A stretch of 64,000 nucleotides of DNA from Bdellovibrio sp. KM01. Lineage in GTDB: Bacteria; Bdellovibrionota; Bdellovibrionia; Bdellovibrionales; Bdellovibrionaceae. Below, in pieces: positions 50,227-58,066 of the stretch. Below the pieces are notes generated by a model, which was not told the DNA's origin, did no database searches, and worked only from the letters and a program-made list of their open reading frames with translations. The position numbers and the translations under genes are program-made. Position 1 is the first letter of the stretch, and each line of letters begins with the position of its first letter. The stretch is taken from the NCBI RefSeq assembly GCF_013752535.1, contig NZ_CP058348.1, forward strand, positions 310,001 through 374,000. The letters run 5' to 3'.

Positions 50227-53200
50227 TTATCCTAAAGGAAGAATATTAATGGCGCGGACGTTCGTGATGCTTCCGACTTTTTCTACTTGTCCTTGGACTT
50301 CTAAAAGGGAGCGGCTATAAATCACCTCCCGGTCTTTTTGATAAACATCGGGGTGAATAACAATATTCATAAATCCGAATTCATCTTCCAAAGTGATAAA
50401 ACACATTCCCTTTGCGGTCGGAGGACGTTGTGTGACGGAAACAAGGCCTGCCACGCGAACTTTCTTTTTATGGCTGATTCTTTCCAGATCCGAAGACGTG
50501 GCATAAGGAACATAGCGCTGAGCAATCAAAGCCGCATTCTTGGTTTTCAAATAAGAACGCAGAACTGACAGTGGATGCGAGTCGACTGAGAATCCTTTGG
50601 TGTCATACTCGCGGCGCATGCGATCCCAATTGGATTCAAACGGCAGGTTTTCCGAAGAAGATTCTTCCTCGTCGAAAGAACCTTGAGTCATAATTTCTTT
50701 TGGTTGTCCCCAAAGAAAACTATTTTGATCAAGGCTAAGCCCTTCAATCAACCAGATAAGTTCTCGCGCATTGGTTTGAAAGCATTCCATCGCCCCCGTT
50801 GCAGCAAGAGTAATTAAAACACTGCGCGGAAGCTGTGTGCGTTGAATGAAGTCTTTGATGTCTTGATAAGGACCATGCAGTTTGCGCTGGTCTTCAATTC
50901 TGCGCATCAGTTCTTCGGGAAGACCGTAAATCGAGCGCAAGCCCACTCGCATGGTGTGGGTGTTGTTTTCATTTTCTTCTTCTAAAGTATAATCATAGTC
51001 AGAATTTTGAATACATAACGGCGCGACTTTAACACCATTTCTTTGGGCTTCAGAAATAATCGTGCGGGGAGCATAAAATCCCATAGGCTGACTGTTTAAA
51101 AGCCCACAGGCAAAGACATCCGGGTGGCGGCATTTTAAATAGCAGCTGGCATATGTCAGAACGGCAAAGCTTGCCGCATGACTTTCGGGGAAACCATAAT
51201 TCGCAAAGCCTTCGATCGTCGCATAAATTTGCTCGGCATATTCCTGGGAGATACCGTGATTTTTAAAGCCGGTCATGATGCGATCACGAATGGCGTCCAT
51301 GGTGCTGCGTTTTCTCCAGGCCGAGGACATGATCCTGCGCAGCTCATCGGCTTCACCGGGGCTAAAGTTCGCAGCGACGATCACGATTTTCATCACTTGC
51401 TCTTGAAAGATCGGAACTCCATGAGTGCGTTTTAAAATCGGTTCTAAATCTTTGTGAGCATAGGTGACGGGTTCCAGTCCCTGTCTGCGACGTAAATAAG
51501 GATGAACCATGCCCCCTTGCAAAGGACCGGGACGTACCAATGCCACCTCAACAACCAAGTCGTAAAAATTTCGGGGCAGCATGCGGGGGAGTGTCTGCAT
51601 CTGCGCGCGGGATTCAATTTGGAAAACCCCCACAGTGTCTGCTTTACAGATCATTTCATAAGTAGGTTTGTCATCTTGGGGAAGAGTCGCCAGATTAAAG
51701 CTGATGCCTTTGTGTTTTTTTAAAAGATCAAAACACTTTCTTAAACAAGTCAGCATGCCAAGACTTAGAACGTCGATCTTCATCAGTTTTAAAACGGCGA
51801 CATCATCTTTGTTCCACTGAATAACATAGCGTCCGTTCATGGTGGCTTTTTCGACCGGTACCATTTCCGTGATGGGATCCTGAGTGATCAGAAAACCACC
51901 TGTATGAATACCCAAGTGGCGGGGGAAACCGTGCACCTGTCCTGCCATTTTCAAAAACAGCATCCAAACTTCAGGGCTTTCAACACCAAAGCGTTTGTGA
52001 ATCGTGGGATCCTCAACCAACCTGCGCATGCCATCGCGGCCCATGAATTTCACCATGGCATTGATGTTTTCTAAAGAAATACCAAAAACTTTGGCGGTTT
52101 CACGAATCGCCATGCGCGAACGATAACGAACCACAGTGCAGACCATGGCAGCATGACGCTCGTTGTACTTTTCATAAATATACTGAATCACTTCTTCGCG
52201 GCGGCTGTGCTCAAAGTCGATATCGATATCTGGGGGTTCCCGACGCTCGCGGGAAATAAAACGTTCAAACAAAACATCGATGTCCTTGGGATTTACCGAG
52301 GTCAGCCCAATACAAAAGCAGACAATGGAGTTCGCGGCAGAGCCCCGGCCTTGATATAAAATCCCCTTACGATCGGCAAACTCACATATTTCACGTAATG
52401 TAAGAAAATAGTCTTCGTACTCCAACTCTTTGATCATTTCGAGTTCATGTTCGATGGTATCCAGAATTTTTTTCGTCGGTCCTTCGGGGAATCTCCACTT
52501 CAAACCTTCTTCAACTAAGAAGCGTAAATATTCTGTCGGAGTCTTACCTTGTGGCAAATTTGAACGAGGATAACGATAGCGAATCTCGTCCAATGTGAAA
52601 GTCACACGTGCGGCGATTTCCACAGTTTTTTCCACAAGATCGACTCGATCGGCCCATCTGGAGCAGATTTGCGGGAGTGAACTGAGTGAACGTTCAGCAT
52701 TTTGAATCAATTTATCGCGCGCTTCTTCCAAAGTGGTGTGATGAAGAGTGCAAGTCAGGACATCAAATAAAGGTTTGCGATCCCGTGTATGCATGAACGG
52801 ACGTTGCGTGACGAAAAGCTGAGCGCCACATTTTTGTTCAAGTTGTATTGCTTGTTTGTAAAATTCCTGGGATTCCCACGTGAGATCTCGCCATACGGGA
52901 ATATATAGTCGATCGCCAAAAATCTTTTCTAAACTGTCATAGCGTTTCTCATCAATTGGAGGCAAAGCTAAGCACAAAAGATCCTGGTTGTACTTTTCGA
53001 TCTGATCCAGACGTAAAGATGAAAATCCTTTGGCGGCCTGTCTTTTACCTAAAGTTAAAAGTTCGCACAGATGGGTGTAGCCATTTTTATTCATGGGAAT
53101 CAGCGTGACCGTGCTTTCATCGGTCAACGTCAGTTCAGAACCCACCAAGTAATGAAAGCCCTCTTTGGCTTTGGAAGATTCCGTAAAAACCGAAGGCGTG

Positions 53201-53415
53201 TTGGCAGTTAAAAATCCGCGCGCAACACCGTAAAGACCGTTCAGGTCACACATCGCGATGCCATCATAATTATTATGGATGGCAGCTTCGACCATTTCTT
53301 CGGGGGAGGAAGCCCCGCGCAGAAAGGAAAAGTTACTGCGCCCCAAAAGTTCCACGAATCCTTTGGCCGTGGTAGCGATCGCCTGTGTTTTACGAATATC
53401 AAGGGACTTATTCAT
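50227..53415 (-). CDS. dnaE2: error-prone DNA polymerase III alpha subunit, DnaE2
   Basis: A 1062-residue C-family polymerase of the DnaE2 (ImuC) group, clearly shorter than replicative DnaE (~1160). PHP domain: FSFLRGASSPEEMVEAAIHNNYDGIAMCD. Catalytic palm: DIDIDFEHSRREEVIQYIYEKY with the conserved Asp pair. A helix-hairpin-helix and an OB domain close the protein. Part of the imuA-imuB-dnaE2 mutasome for SOS mutagenesis. It starts 3 bases after imuB. Confidence 0.95.
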   Translation of the reverse strand: MNKSLDIRKTQAIATTAKGFVELLGRSNFSFLRGASSPEEMVEAAIHNNYDGIAMCDLNGLYGVARGFLTANTPSVFTESSKAKEGFHYLVGSELTLTDESTVTLIPMNKNGYTHLCELLTLGKRQAAKGFSSLRLDQIEKYNQDLLCLALPPIDEKRYDSLEKIFGDRLYIPVWRDLTWESQEFYKQAIQLEQKCGAQLFVTQRPFMHTRDRKPLFDVLTCTLHHTTLEEARDKLIQNAERSLSSLPQICSRWADRVDLVEKTVEIAARVTFTLDEIRYRYPRSNLPQGKTPTEYLRFLVEEGLKWRFPEGPTKKILDTIEHELEMIKELEYEDYFLTLREICEFADRKGILYQGRGSAANSIVCFCIGLTSVNPKDIDVLFERFISRERREPPDIDIDFEHSRREEVIQYIYEKYNERHAAMVCTVVRYRSRMAIRETAKVFGISLENINAMVKFMGRDGMRRLVEDPTIHKRFGVESPEVWMLFLKMAGQVHGFPRHLGIHTGGFLITQDPITEMVPVEKATMNGRYVIQWNKDDVAVLKLMKIDVLSLGMLTCLRKCFDLLKKHKGISFNLATLPQDDKPTYEMICKADTVGVFQIESRAQMQTLPRMLPRNFYDLVVEVALVRPGPLQGGMVHPYLRRRQGLEPVTYAHKDLEPILKRTHGVPIFQEQVMKIVIVAANFSPGEADELRRIMSSAWRKRSTMDAIRDRIMTGFKNHGISQEYAEQIYATIEGFANYGFPESHAASFAVLTYASCYLKCRHPDVFACGLLNSQPMGFYAPRTIISEAQRNGVKVAPLCIQNSDYDYTLEEENENNTHTMRVGLRSIYGLPEELMRRIEDQRKLHGPYQDIKDFIQRTQLPRSVLITLAATGAMECFQTNARELIWLIEGLSLDQNSFLWGQPKEIMTQGSFDEEESSSENLPFESNWDRMRREYDTKGFSVDSHPLSVLRSYLKTKNAALIAQRYVPYATSSDLERISHKKKVRVAGLVSVTQRPPTAKGMCFITLEDEFGFMNIVIHPDVYQKDREVIYSRSLLEVQGQVEKVGSITNVRAINILPLG

Positions 53416-53418
53416 TTT

Positions 53419-54741
53419 TTAATCAAAGTATCCATGGAGGTAGTATTGTGAACTGACCTTATCTTGGAAAATCCAAATCAACTGTCCCTGTTGTGATAAA
53501 GCGAAAAAATAATCGCGGTGCTTTAGTTCTTGCGAAGACAGTTGCCACCACGAAGACTCAATTCTTTCGCTGGGCATGGAGGAAACAAAGCGCAGCCTTT
53601 GCACTTCCCCTGCGCTCAGAGCCTGGGGGTGCTCGAGCAGCAGGGAAGGGCGCGGACTTTCTTTTAAACCCTTGGCATAAACATTTTTAACCTGCAGGGC
53701 ATTGTCCTGTCTTTCCACCAAGTCTTCGGACTTAAAATCTTCCGGCCACTCGGTGACCAGTTGAAAACTTTTTTCGGGAAAGTGACTGGCTTCGACCTGC
53801 AAAAATCCCATTTCACAATTCGACTGCTTGGCAAAACTGATCAGACGGCGCCAGCGGTCTTCGGAGTTGTCGCGAGGCTCGAAAAAATCCAGTTGTTGAA
53901 TTTTTTCAGGCACATCGTAAACCGTCACTTCAAATTCGCGGATGGGATTGGTTAATTCCGTCTTCTCCATCTTTTTATAAAGAAGATCTTCGAAAAGTTC
54001 CTGATCACGACTGGCGCTGATCGGCTCAATCGGTAAAAGATAGCGTTTATCCGAGTATTCACAGTGCAGGATCACTTCCATTTTGTGCGCATAACGGGAG
54101 AGGCCATGGAGCCGCGCAAACAAAGTATCCAGAACTGGTTTTACCCGATTGAACAATAAAGGTACCGAACCTAAGGGATCATCCAGGTAGCCATACCCCA
54201 CAAGAGGATCGCGAGGCACAAGAGGAGAAATGACCTGAGAGTCTTGAGAGTGCAAACGATTCCAAAGTAAAACACCGAAATCTCCCCACCGCTCGCGCAG
54301 TGAAACCAGACGGAAATTATAAACTTCTTCCAGAGTGCACACGCCCAGAGTGCGTGCGAATGAAATCACATGTTCAATCAGGCGCTTTTGAGACCAAGGG
54401 TGTAAACCCTCAATGTCTTTTAGCGCATCAAGGCCGAGACCTGAAAACTCACGATGTTCAGCAGCACGAGGAGCCACAGTGAAAGGCTTCCATTTCGCAA
54501 GCATCTGCGCGACAGGAGCGGTGTCTGCAATTGCGGCACTCGCATCAGCACTGAATTTACGACCAATCTCGACGGCTTTTTGTAGAACTCCATGTTCTCC
54601 TCCCAGGAGATGTGATGTGGAATCAATCTCGACGAAAATATAATGTGGAAAACGAAACTGAACGCGCGGGCTTAAAACAAGAAAGGCCTCAGCTGAGGAG
54701 CTTTCTTGCTGTGTTTTTAAATTGATGCACAAAGTTCGCAT
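53419..54741 (-). CDS. imuB: ImuB Y-family-like protein
   Basis: A 440-residue relative of DNA polymerase IV/V. The N-terminal strand reads RTLCINLKTQ where a polymerase has an acidic metal site (VDMDCF), and the second acidic site is also not seen, so it is probably catalytically dead. In other bacteria ImuB bridges DnaE2 to the beta clamp. The body carries IADTAPVAQMLAKW and LGLDALKDIEGLHPWSQKRLIEH (helix-hairpin-helix-like). It overlaps imuA by 53 bases and precedes dnaE2 by 3 bases, so all three are one operon. Confidence 0.88.
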   Translation of the reverse strand: MRTLCINLKTQQESSSAEAFLVLSPRVQFRFPHYIFVEIDSTSHLLGGEHGVLQKAVEIGRKFSADASAAIADTAPVAQMLAKWKPFTVAPRAAEHREFSGLGLDALKDIEGLHPWSQKRLIEHVISFARTLGVCTLEEVYNFRLVSLRERWGDFGVLLWNRLHSQDSQVISPLVPRDPLVGYGYLDDPLGSVPLLFNRVKPVLDTLFARLHGLSRYAHKMEVILHCEYSDKRYLLPIEPISASRDQELFEDLLYKKMEKTELTNPIREFEVTVYDVPEKIQQLDFFEPRDNSEDRWRRLISFAKQSNCEMGFLQVEASHFPEKSFQLVTEWPEDFKSEDLVERQDNALQVKNVYAKGLKESPRPSLLLEHPQALSAGEVQRLRFVSSMPSERIESSWWQLSSQELKHRDYFFALSQQGQLIWIFQDKVSSQYYLHGYFD

Positions 54742-55345
54742 AAACCATACTCCCTGCGACAGTAAACGGTGTTGGACGGTGAAGAGCTCGTTGAATCGTG
54801 ATGAAGTCTCTTTGGAACTGAATAATCAGACTGAAGAGCGGATTCACAAACTTACTCACCTTGTGACAGACAAAAATCAAAGCCACCTTATGAAAGCGAC
54901 AAAGTTTTTTGAGTTTTTGCAGTTGGTGATTCTTGAAAAACATTTCTTTCAACTCACAACCAATCACTTCAAACAAAGAGCTCGTCACCAGCTCTTGTAA
55001 AACCCAGAAAAGTTGTTCCGCTTCTTTGGGTTCTTTCACGACCAACAATTTTTTTAAGTTGATCTTTCTGCTGGTCAGGTGCGCGGGCAGCAATTGCGTT
55101 CCGCCATTCACCCAGGCGACCCACTTGTTATCTTCGTGGGCTTTTTGGGTCATGCTCACCCACAAAGAGGTTGCGCCTGTCCCCGGGCTTCCTTGAAAGA
55201 GGCTTAAGTCTCCCTTAGGAATTCCCTTCCATAAAAGGAAGTCATCTAAGGTACTCACTCCCGTGGGAACCCCGGGAGGTGGTTGCAGTTGATCTGCGGA
55301 AACAAACTGAATGTCAGACAAAGCGGGAAGGGCGACGGCACTCAT
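54689..55345 (-). CDS. imuA: ImuA (RecA-like SOS protein)
   Basis: A 218-residue member of the ImuA/SulA-like RecA-fold family. A P-loop-like GSPGTGATSL near residue 53 (Ala in place of the Walker Lys) follows STLDDFLLWKGIPKGDLSLFQ. The rest has RecA-core strands (KVALIFVCHKVSKFV). ImuA supports ImuB and DnaE2 in damage-induced mutagenesis. GGAGG precedes the ATG. Upstream lies an exact TTACTATGTAA LexA box. Confidence 0.88.
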   Translation of the reverse strand: MSAVALPALSDIQFVSADQLQPPPGVPTGVSTLDDFLLWKGIPKGDLSLFQGSPGTGATSLWVSMTQKAHEDNKWVAWVNGGTQLLPAHLTSRKINLKKLLVVKEPKEAEQLFWVLQELVTSSLFEVIGCELKEMFFKNHQLQKLKKLCRFHKVALIFVCHKVSKFVNPLFSLIIQFQRDFITIQRALHRPTPFTVAGSMVYANFVHQFKNTARKLLS

Positions 55346-55369
55346 TGAAAGCCTCCATTTACATATTAG

Positions 55370-55396
55370 TTACTATGTAAATAATATGTAAGTCAA
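55370..55396 (-). promoter_or_regulatory. imuA promoter with LexA box
   Basis: TTACTATGTAA (55370-55380) is an exact TTAC-N3-GTAA palindrome, the LexA motif reported for Bdellovibrio bacteriovorus. On the - strand it lies between a -35 TTGACT (55391-55396) and a weak -10 TAACTA. A further ATAATATGTAA half-site follows. The 18-mer 55374-55391 is shared with the dinB promoter. Confidence 0.75.
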
Positions 55397-55420
55397 AGGT
55401 GTAAATCACGAACTAGACCA

Positions 55421-55483
55421 GGTACGGACACACTTTCTCCATGCGGCCCCGTGTCGGGCCGATGGAGAAAGTGTGTCCGTACC
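55421..55483. repeat. GGTACGG palindrome, copy C
   Basis: 55421-55442 and 55462-55483 are exact reverse complements (22 bp) starting GGTACGGACACACTTTCTCC. An inner stem CGGCCC/GGGCCG extends it after a one-base bulge. It lies in the divergent region between imuA and a secreted CxxCH protein, where a terminator would be out of place. Confidence 0.88.
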
Positions 55484-55600
55484 TTTTCTCGTAATTTCAA
55501 TGCCTTGCGTGAAGTGGTGTTGCTCGAAAGTTTGGTTTTCACTTACATGTTAAATGTGAATTTCATTGAAATATGGCAAGCCAAATAAGATGTTTCGGGC

Positions 55601-56740
55601 ATGAAACATTTTGCGTTCGTTTTGCTGACTCTTTCGTTCTCTTTGATCACTCATGCTGCCTGGGATCTGAATGACGTTTCTTACGTGATGCCGTTGCAAA
55701 CTCAAGAAGACGGACATGTGAACACTCTTCCGATGAAGGGTTTGATTCCAGAAAAAATATTCGAGCGCATTTCTCCAATCGCCATGGATATGGATCCGCA
55801 AACCAATGCGCGCGCGATGCGTGTGGTAGCGATGCGTATTGATCCTTGTTTTCCGTACCCAACTCAGATCAGCTGCCAAAAACAACTTCGTCTGGTGTGG
55901 CAACCACTTTTGCAGTGGGAAGAAGACGGCTCTATCGACGCTGTCGATGCGGCTCTTCACTCGTTCTATCCACTGACTGATTCTGAATTCGATTCGTTGT
56001 TGCAAGAGCTGCAAACTTGGAAAGCCAGAACGGGAGTGGAAACTCGCGGTCTTCCCTTGGGACCTCACCCGGCTTGGAAATCAGGTCGTGGAGTGGCGGC
56101 TTTGAAAGATTTGAATCGCATCATTCTTAAATATGCGGGTGAAAGAAATCTTTCCCGTGTGACGGCGATGTTCCTGCGCGGAGGCGGAGCGATGTGGCTG
56201 TTTGGTGCGTTTGAATTTAAAAATGGTGAGCTGGTTACCATGACAATTCCGCGTTTGGGTAAAAACACCGCTCAGTCATTCGTAAACGTGGTGACTTCAG
56301 GAGACGTTTTCTCGGGTGGAGGTATCGCCGGTGCACGTGCTGCTGGGGATGATACGTTAAGCAACCTGGTCGCGGAATCGCAACGAGTTCGTACGGGTAA
56401 TGAAGATGTGATTCGTAAAGAACTATCTGCCGCTTACAAAATTGAAAATCCAAAATCGTATAATCCAGAAAATATGGACTGCGTAAGCTGTCATGTGGCT
56501 CAAACGGCGCGCCTGTGGGTGGACCGCAAACGTAAAGACATGGCGACTCAGGATATTGCCACACAATTTGGTTATTTAAATCCCGCCTATAACTTGGCGA
56601 ATGTGAGTGATGAACCTTGGCACACGCAACAATTGCGAGCTCTTGGATACCATAATAAAAAAGTATCAATCGCCCAACGCGCGATTAACGAATCCGCTGA
56701 AGTGGCAGACGCTATCAATCGTTATTTAAATTCCAAGTAA
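55601..56740 (+). CDS. secreted protein with one CxxCH heme-binding motif
   Basis: A 379-residue protein with a signal peptide (residues 1-18). One CVSCH motif (MDCVSCHVAQTARLW, about residue 294) would bind a c-type heme covalently. A Cys pair CFPYPTQISC near residue 87 may be a disulfide. The rest has no cytochrome or peroxidase signature that I recognise, so it is a mono-heme or zinc protein of unknown role. Stop codons of this gene and the next abut with no gap. Confidence 0.7.
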   Translation: MKHFAFVLLTLSFSLITHAAWDLNDVSYVMPLQTQEDGHVNTLPMKGLIPEKIFERISPIAMDMDPQTNARAMRVVAMRIDPCFPYPTQISCQKQLRLVWQPLLQWEEDGSIDAVDAALHSFYPLTDSEFDSLLQELQTWKARTGVETRGLPLGPHPAWKSGRGVAALKDLNRIILKYAGERNLSRVTAMFLRGGGAMWLFGAFEFKNGELVTMTIPRLGKNTAQSFVNVVTSGDVFSGGGIAGARAAGDDTLSNLVAESQRVRTGNEDVIRKELSAAYKIENPKSYNPENMDCVSCHVAQTARLWVDRKRKDMATQDIATQFGYLNPAYNLANVSDEPWHTQQLRALGYHNKKVSIAQRAINESAEVADAINRYLNSK

Positions 56741-58066
56741 TTATTGAAAGACCTTAGAGCAGGTGGGAGCAGTAGGATTTTGCGTAATATAGCGAAGTCC
56801 TTCGAGCACGCGGTCGTTGCGTGACATCTTCATGCCTAAAGCAGAAAAGTATTTTGCAAGTTCTGTATCGGGAGTTGTTGCTGCTTGAATGTATTGGCTG
56901 ACCGACGTCATTTCAGATTGATTTAAAAATTTTTGATAGCCAGTACTAAATCCGACTTTTGCTTTTTCGATAATTTTCAAAGTTGCCGGAGAAAGCCTTT
57001 CCGTCTCTGGCATATAATAATCATCGACAGTATTGAAATAAGGTTTTCCCTTAGTGACTGCAAAGCTCATTGCATTTTTTCCTGCGACCCACACGGGAAG
57101 AGTCGCTTGCTCATAGAAGAAATTAAAAACTGCTTGTGGCACCGAACCCACAAAGACGAAATACACATTTCCTGGCTTCAGGGAGGTTTTCGAAAACTCT
57201 TGAGGAGTTAACAGGTGCATTTGTTTTTGATGTTTTAGTTCCGTTGCATTGCTGGATTCAAATCCGGACTTCTTGCCAAATACCTTGCTCATTACATCCA
57301 TATCTTGAGGGTTGAACGGAGAAACAACCGGAATTACGATGGCTTTGGATTTATCCATTTTTGCGGCGGCACTTTTTACGGACTTGCCATAAAAATACAT
57401 TCTTTGTGGAGCAAAGGTCTGAGTGCCGACGCCATAAACTGGAAAGCTAAAATTAATTTGCGCGGACTCAGCGAATCTTTGAACAAAATGCTTCAAATCT
57501 GCCGAGAGGTCATTCATCGCTGGAACAGACTTCAAAAATTCCTCTGTTGAATTCGAGGGTAAGTTTGCAAGCGGCATGTCTTTTAATGCTTTAAGTACAG
57601 TTAGTTTATCTGAATAAAGACCCACATCGCCCCAACCCAAAGGTTGCATGCGCAGATAATTTTCAGACCGAGAAATATTTTTGAATTTATCGCCGAAACC
57701 ATCGTCTGCACCAGATACCGCTAGTTGAACTTTTGCGACCTGATTATCAGCAACAGAGTCAGCGTAAGTACCGATATCGATATAATGAACTTCACCCGCA
57801 ATGCCTTGAGGAAAGCCTGGATAGATTTTTTGAATCTTGCCCGCAACCGCAGGCTGATAGATGACTTCGAATTCGCCGCTGAAACCTAGATCACGAAGTC
57901 TACGCATTACGGAAATGCCCGCCGACTGATGACCAAATCCAGGAGCGCTATCAACATAGACGCGAATCAATTTTTGCCGATGCAAAAACTCTTCAGGGCT
58001 AGCGGCAAAAACCACCAACCCAAACAGAAGAATCGCATTAAAAAGAACGGCGCGAATTACATTCAC
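56741..58066 (-). CDS. secreted partner protein with C-terminal Cys tag
   Basis: A 441-residue protein with a signal peptide (residues 1-22). Near the N-terminus RVYVDSAPGFGHQSAGISVM looks like the Gly-His loop of GT-B sugar transferases (GxGH), but no full glycosyltransferase signature is seen. The only cysteine is Cys436 in the last six residues, CSKVFQ; the upstream neighbour ends CSKVFN with its only cysteine too. The GTG start shares its G with that gene's TAG stop, so the two are co-translated. Function unknown; likely acts with the ADP-ribosyltransferase. Confidence 0.65.
   Translation of the reverse strand: MNVIRAVLFNAILLFGLVVFAASPEEFLHRQKLIRVYVDSAPGFGHQSAGISVMRRLRDLGFSGEFEVIYQPAVAGKIQKIYPGFPQGIAGEVHYIDIGTYADSVADNQVAKVQLAVSGADDGFGDKFKNISRSENYLRMQPLGWGDVGLYSDKLTVLKALKDMPLANLPSNSTEEFLKSVPAMNDLSADLKHFVQRFAESAQINFSFPVYGVGTQTFAPQRMYFYGKSVKSAAAKMDKSKAIVIPVVSPFNPQDMDVMSKVFGKKSGFESSNATELKHQKQMHLLTPQEFSKTSLKPGNVYFVFVGSVPQAVFNFFYEQATLPVWVAGKNAMSFAVTKGKPYFNTVDDYYMPETERLSPATLKIIEKAKVGFSTGYQKFLNQSEMTSVSQYIQAATTPDTELAKYFSALGMKMSRNDRVLEGLRYITQNPTAPTCSKVFQ

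Noticed and set aside
55421-55483. Palindrome C as a transcription terminator
   Set aside because: It sits between divergent genes, so no transcript should end there; a repeat-family origin fits better.
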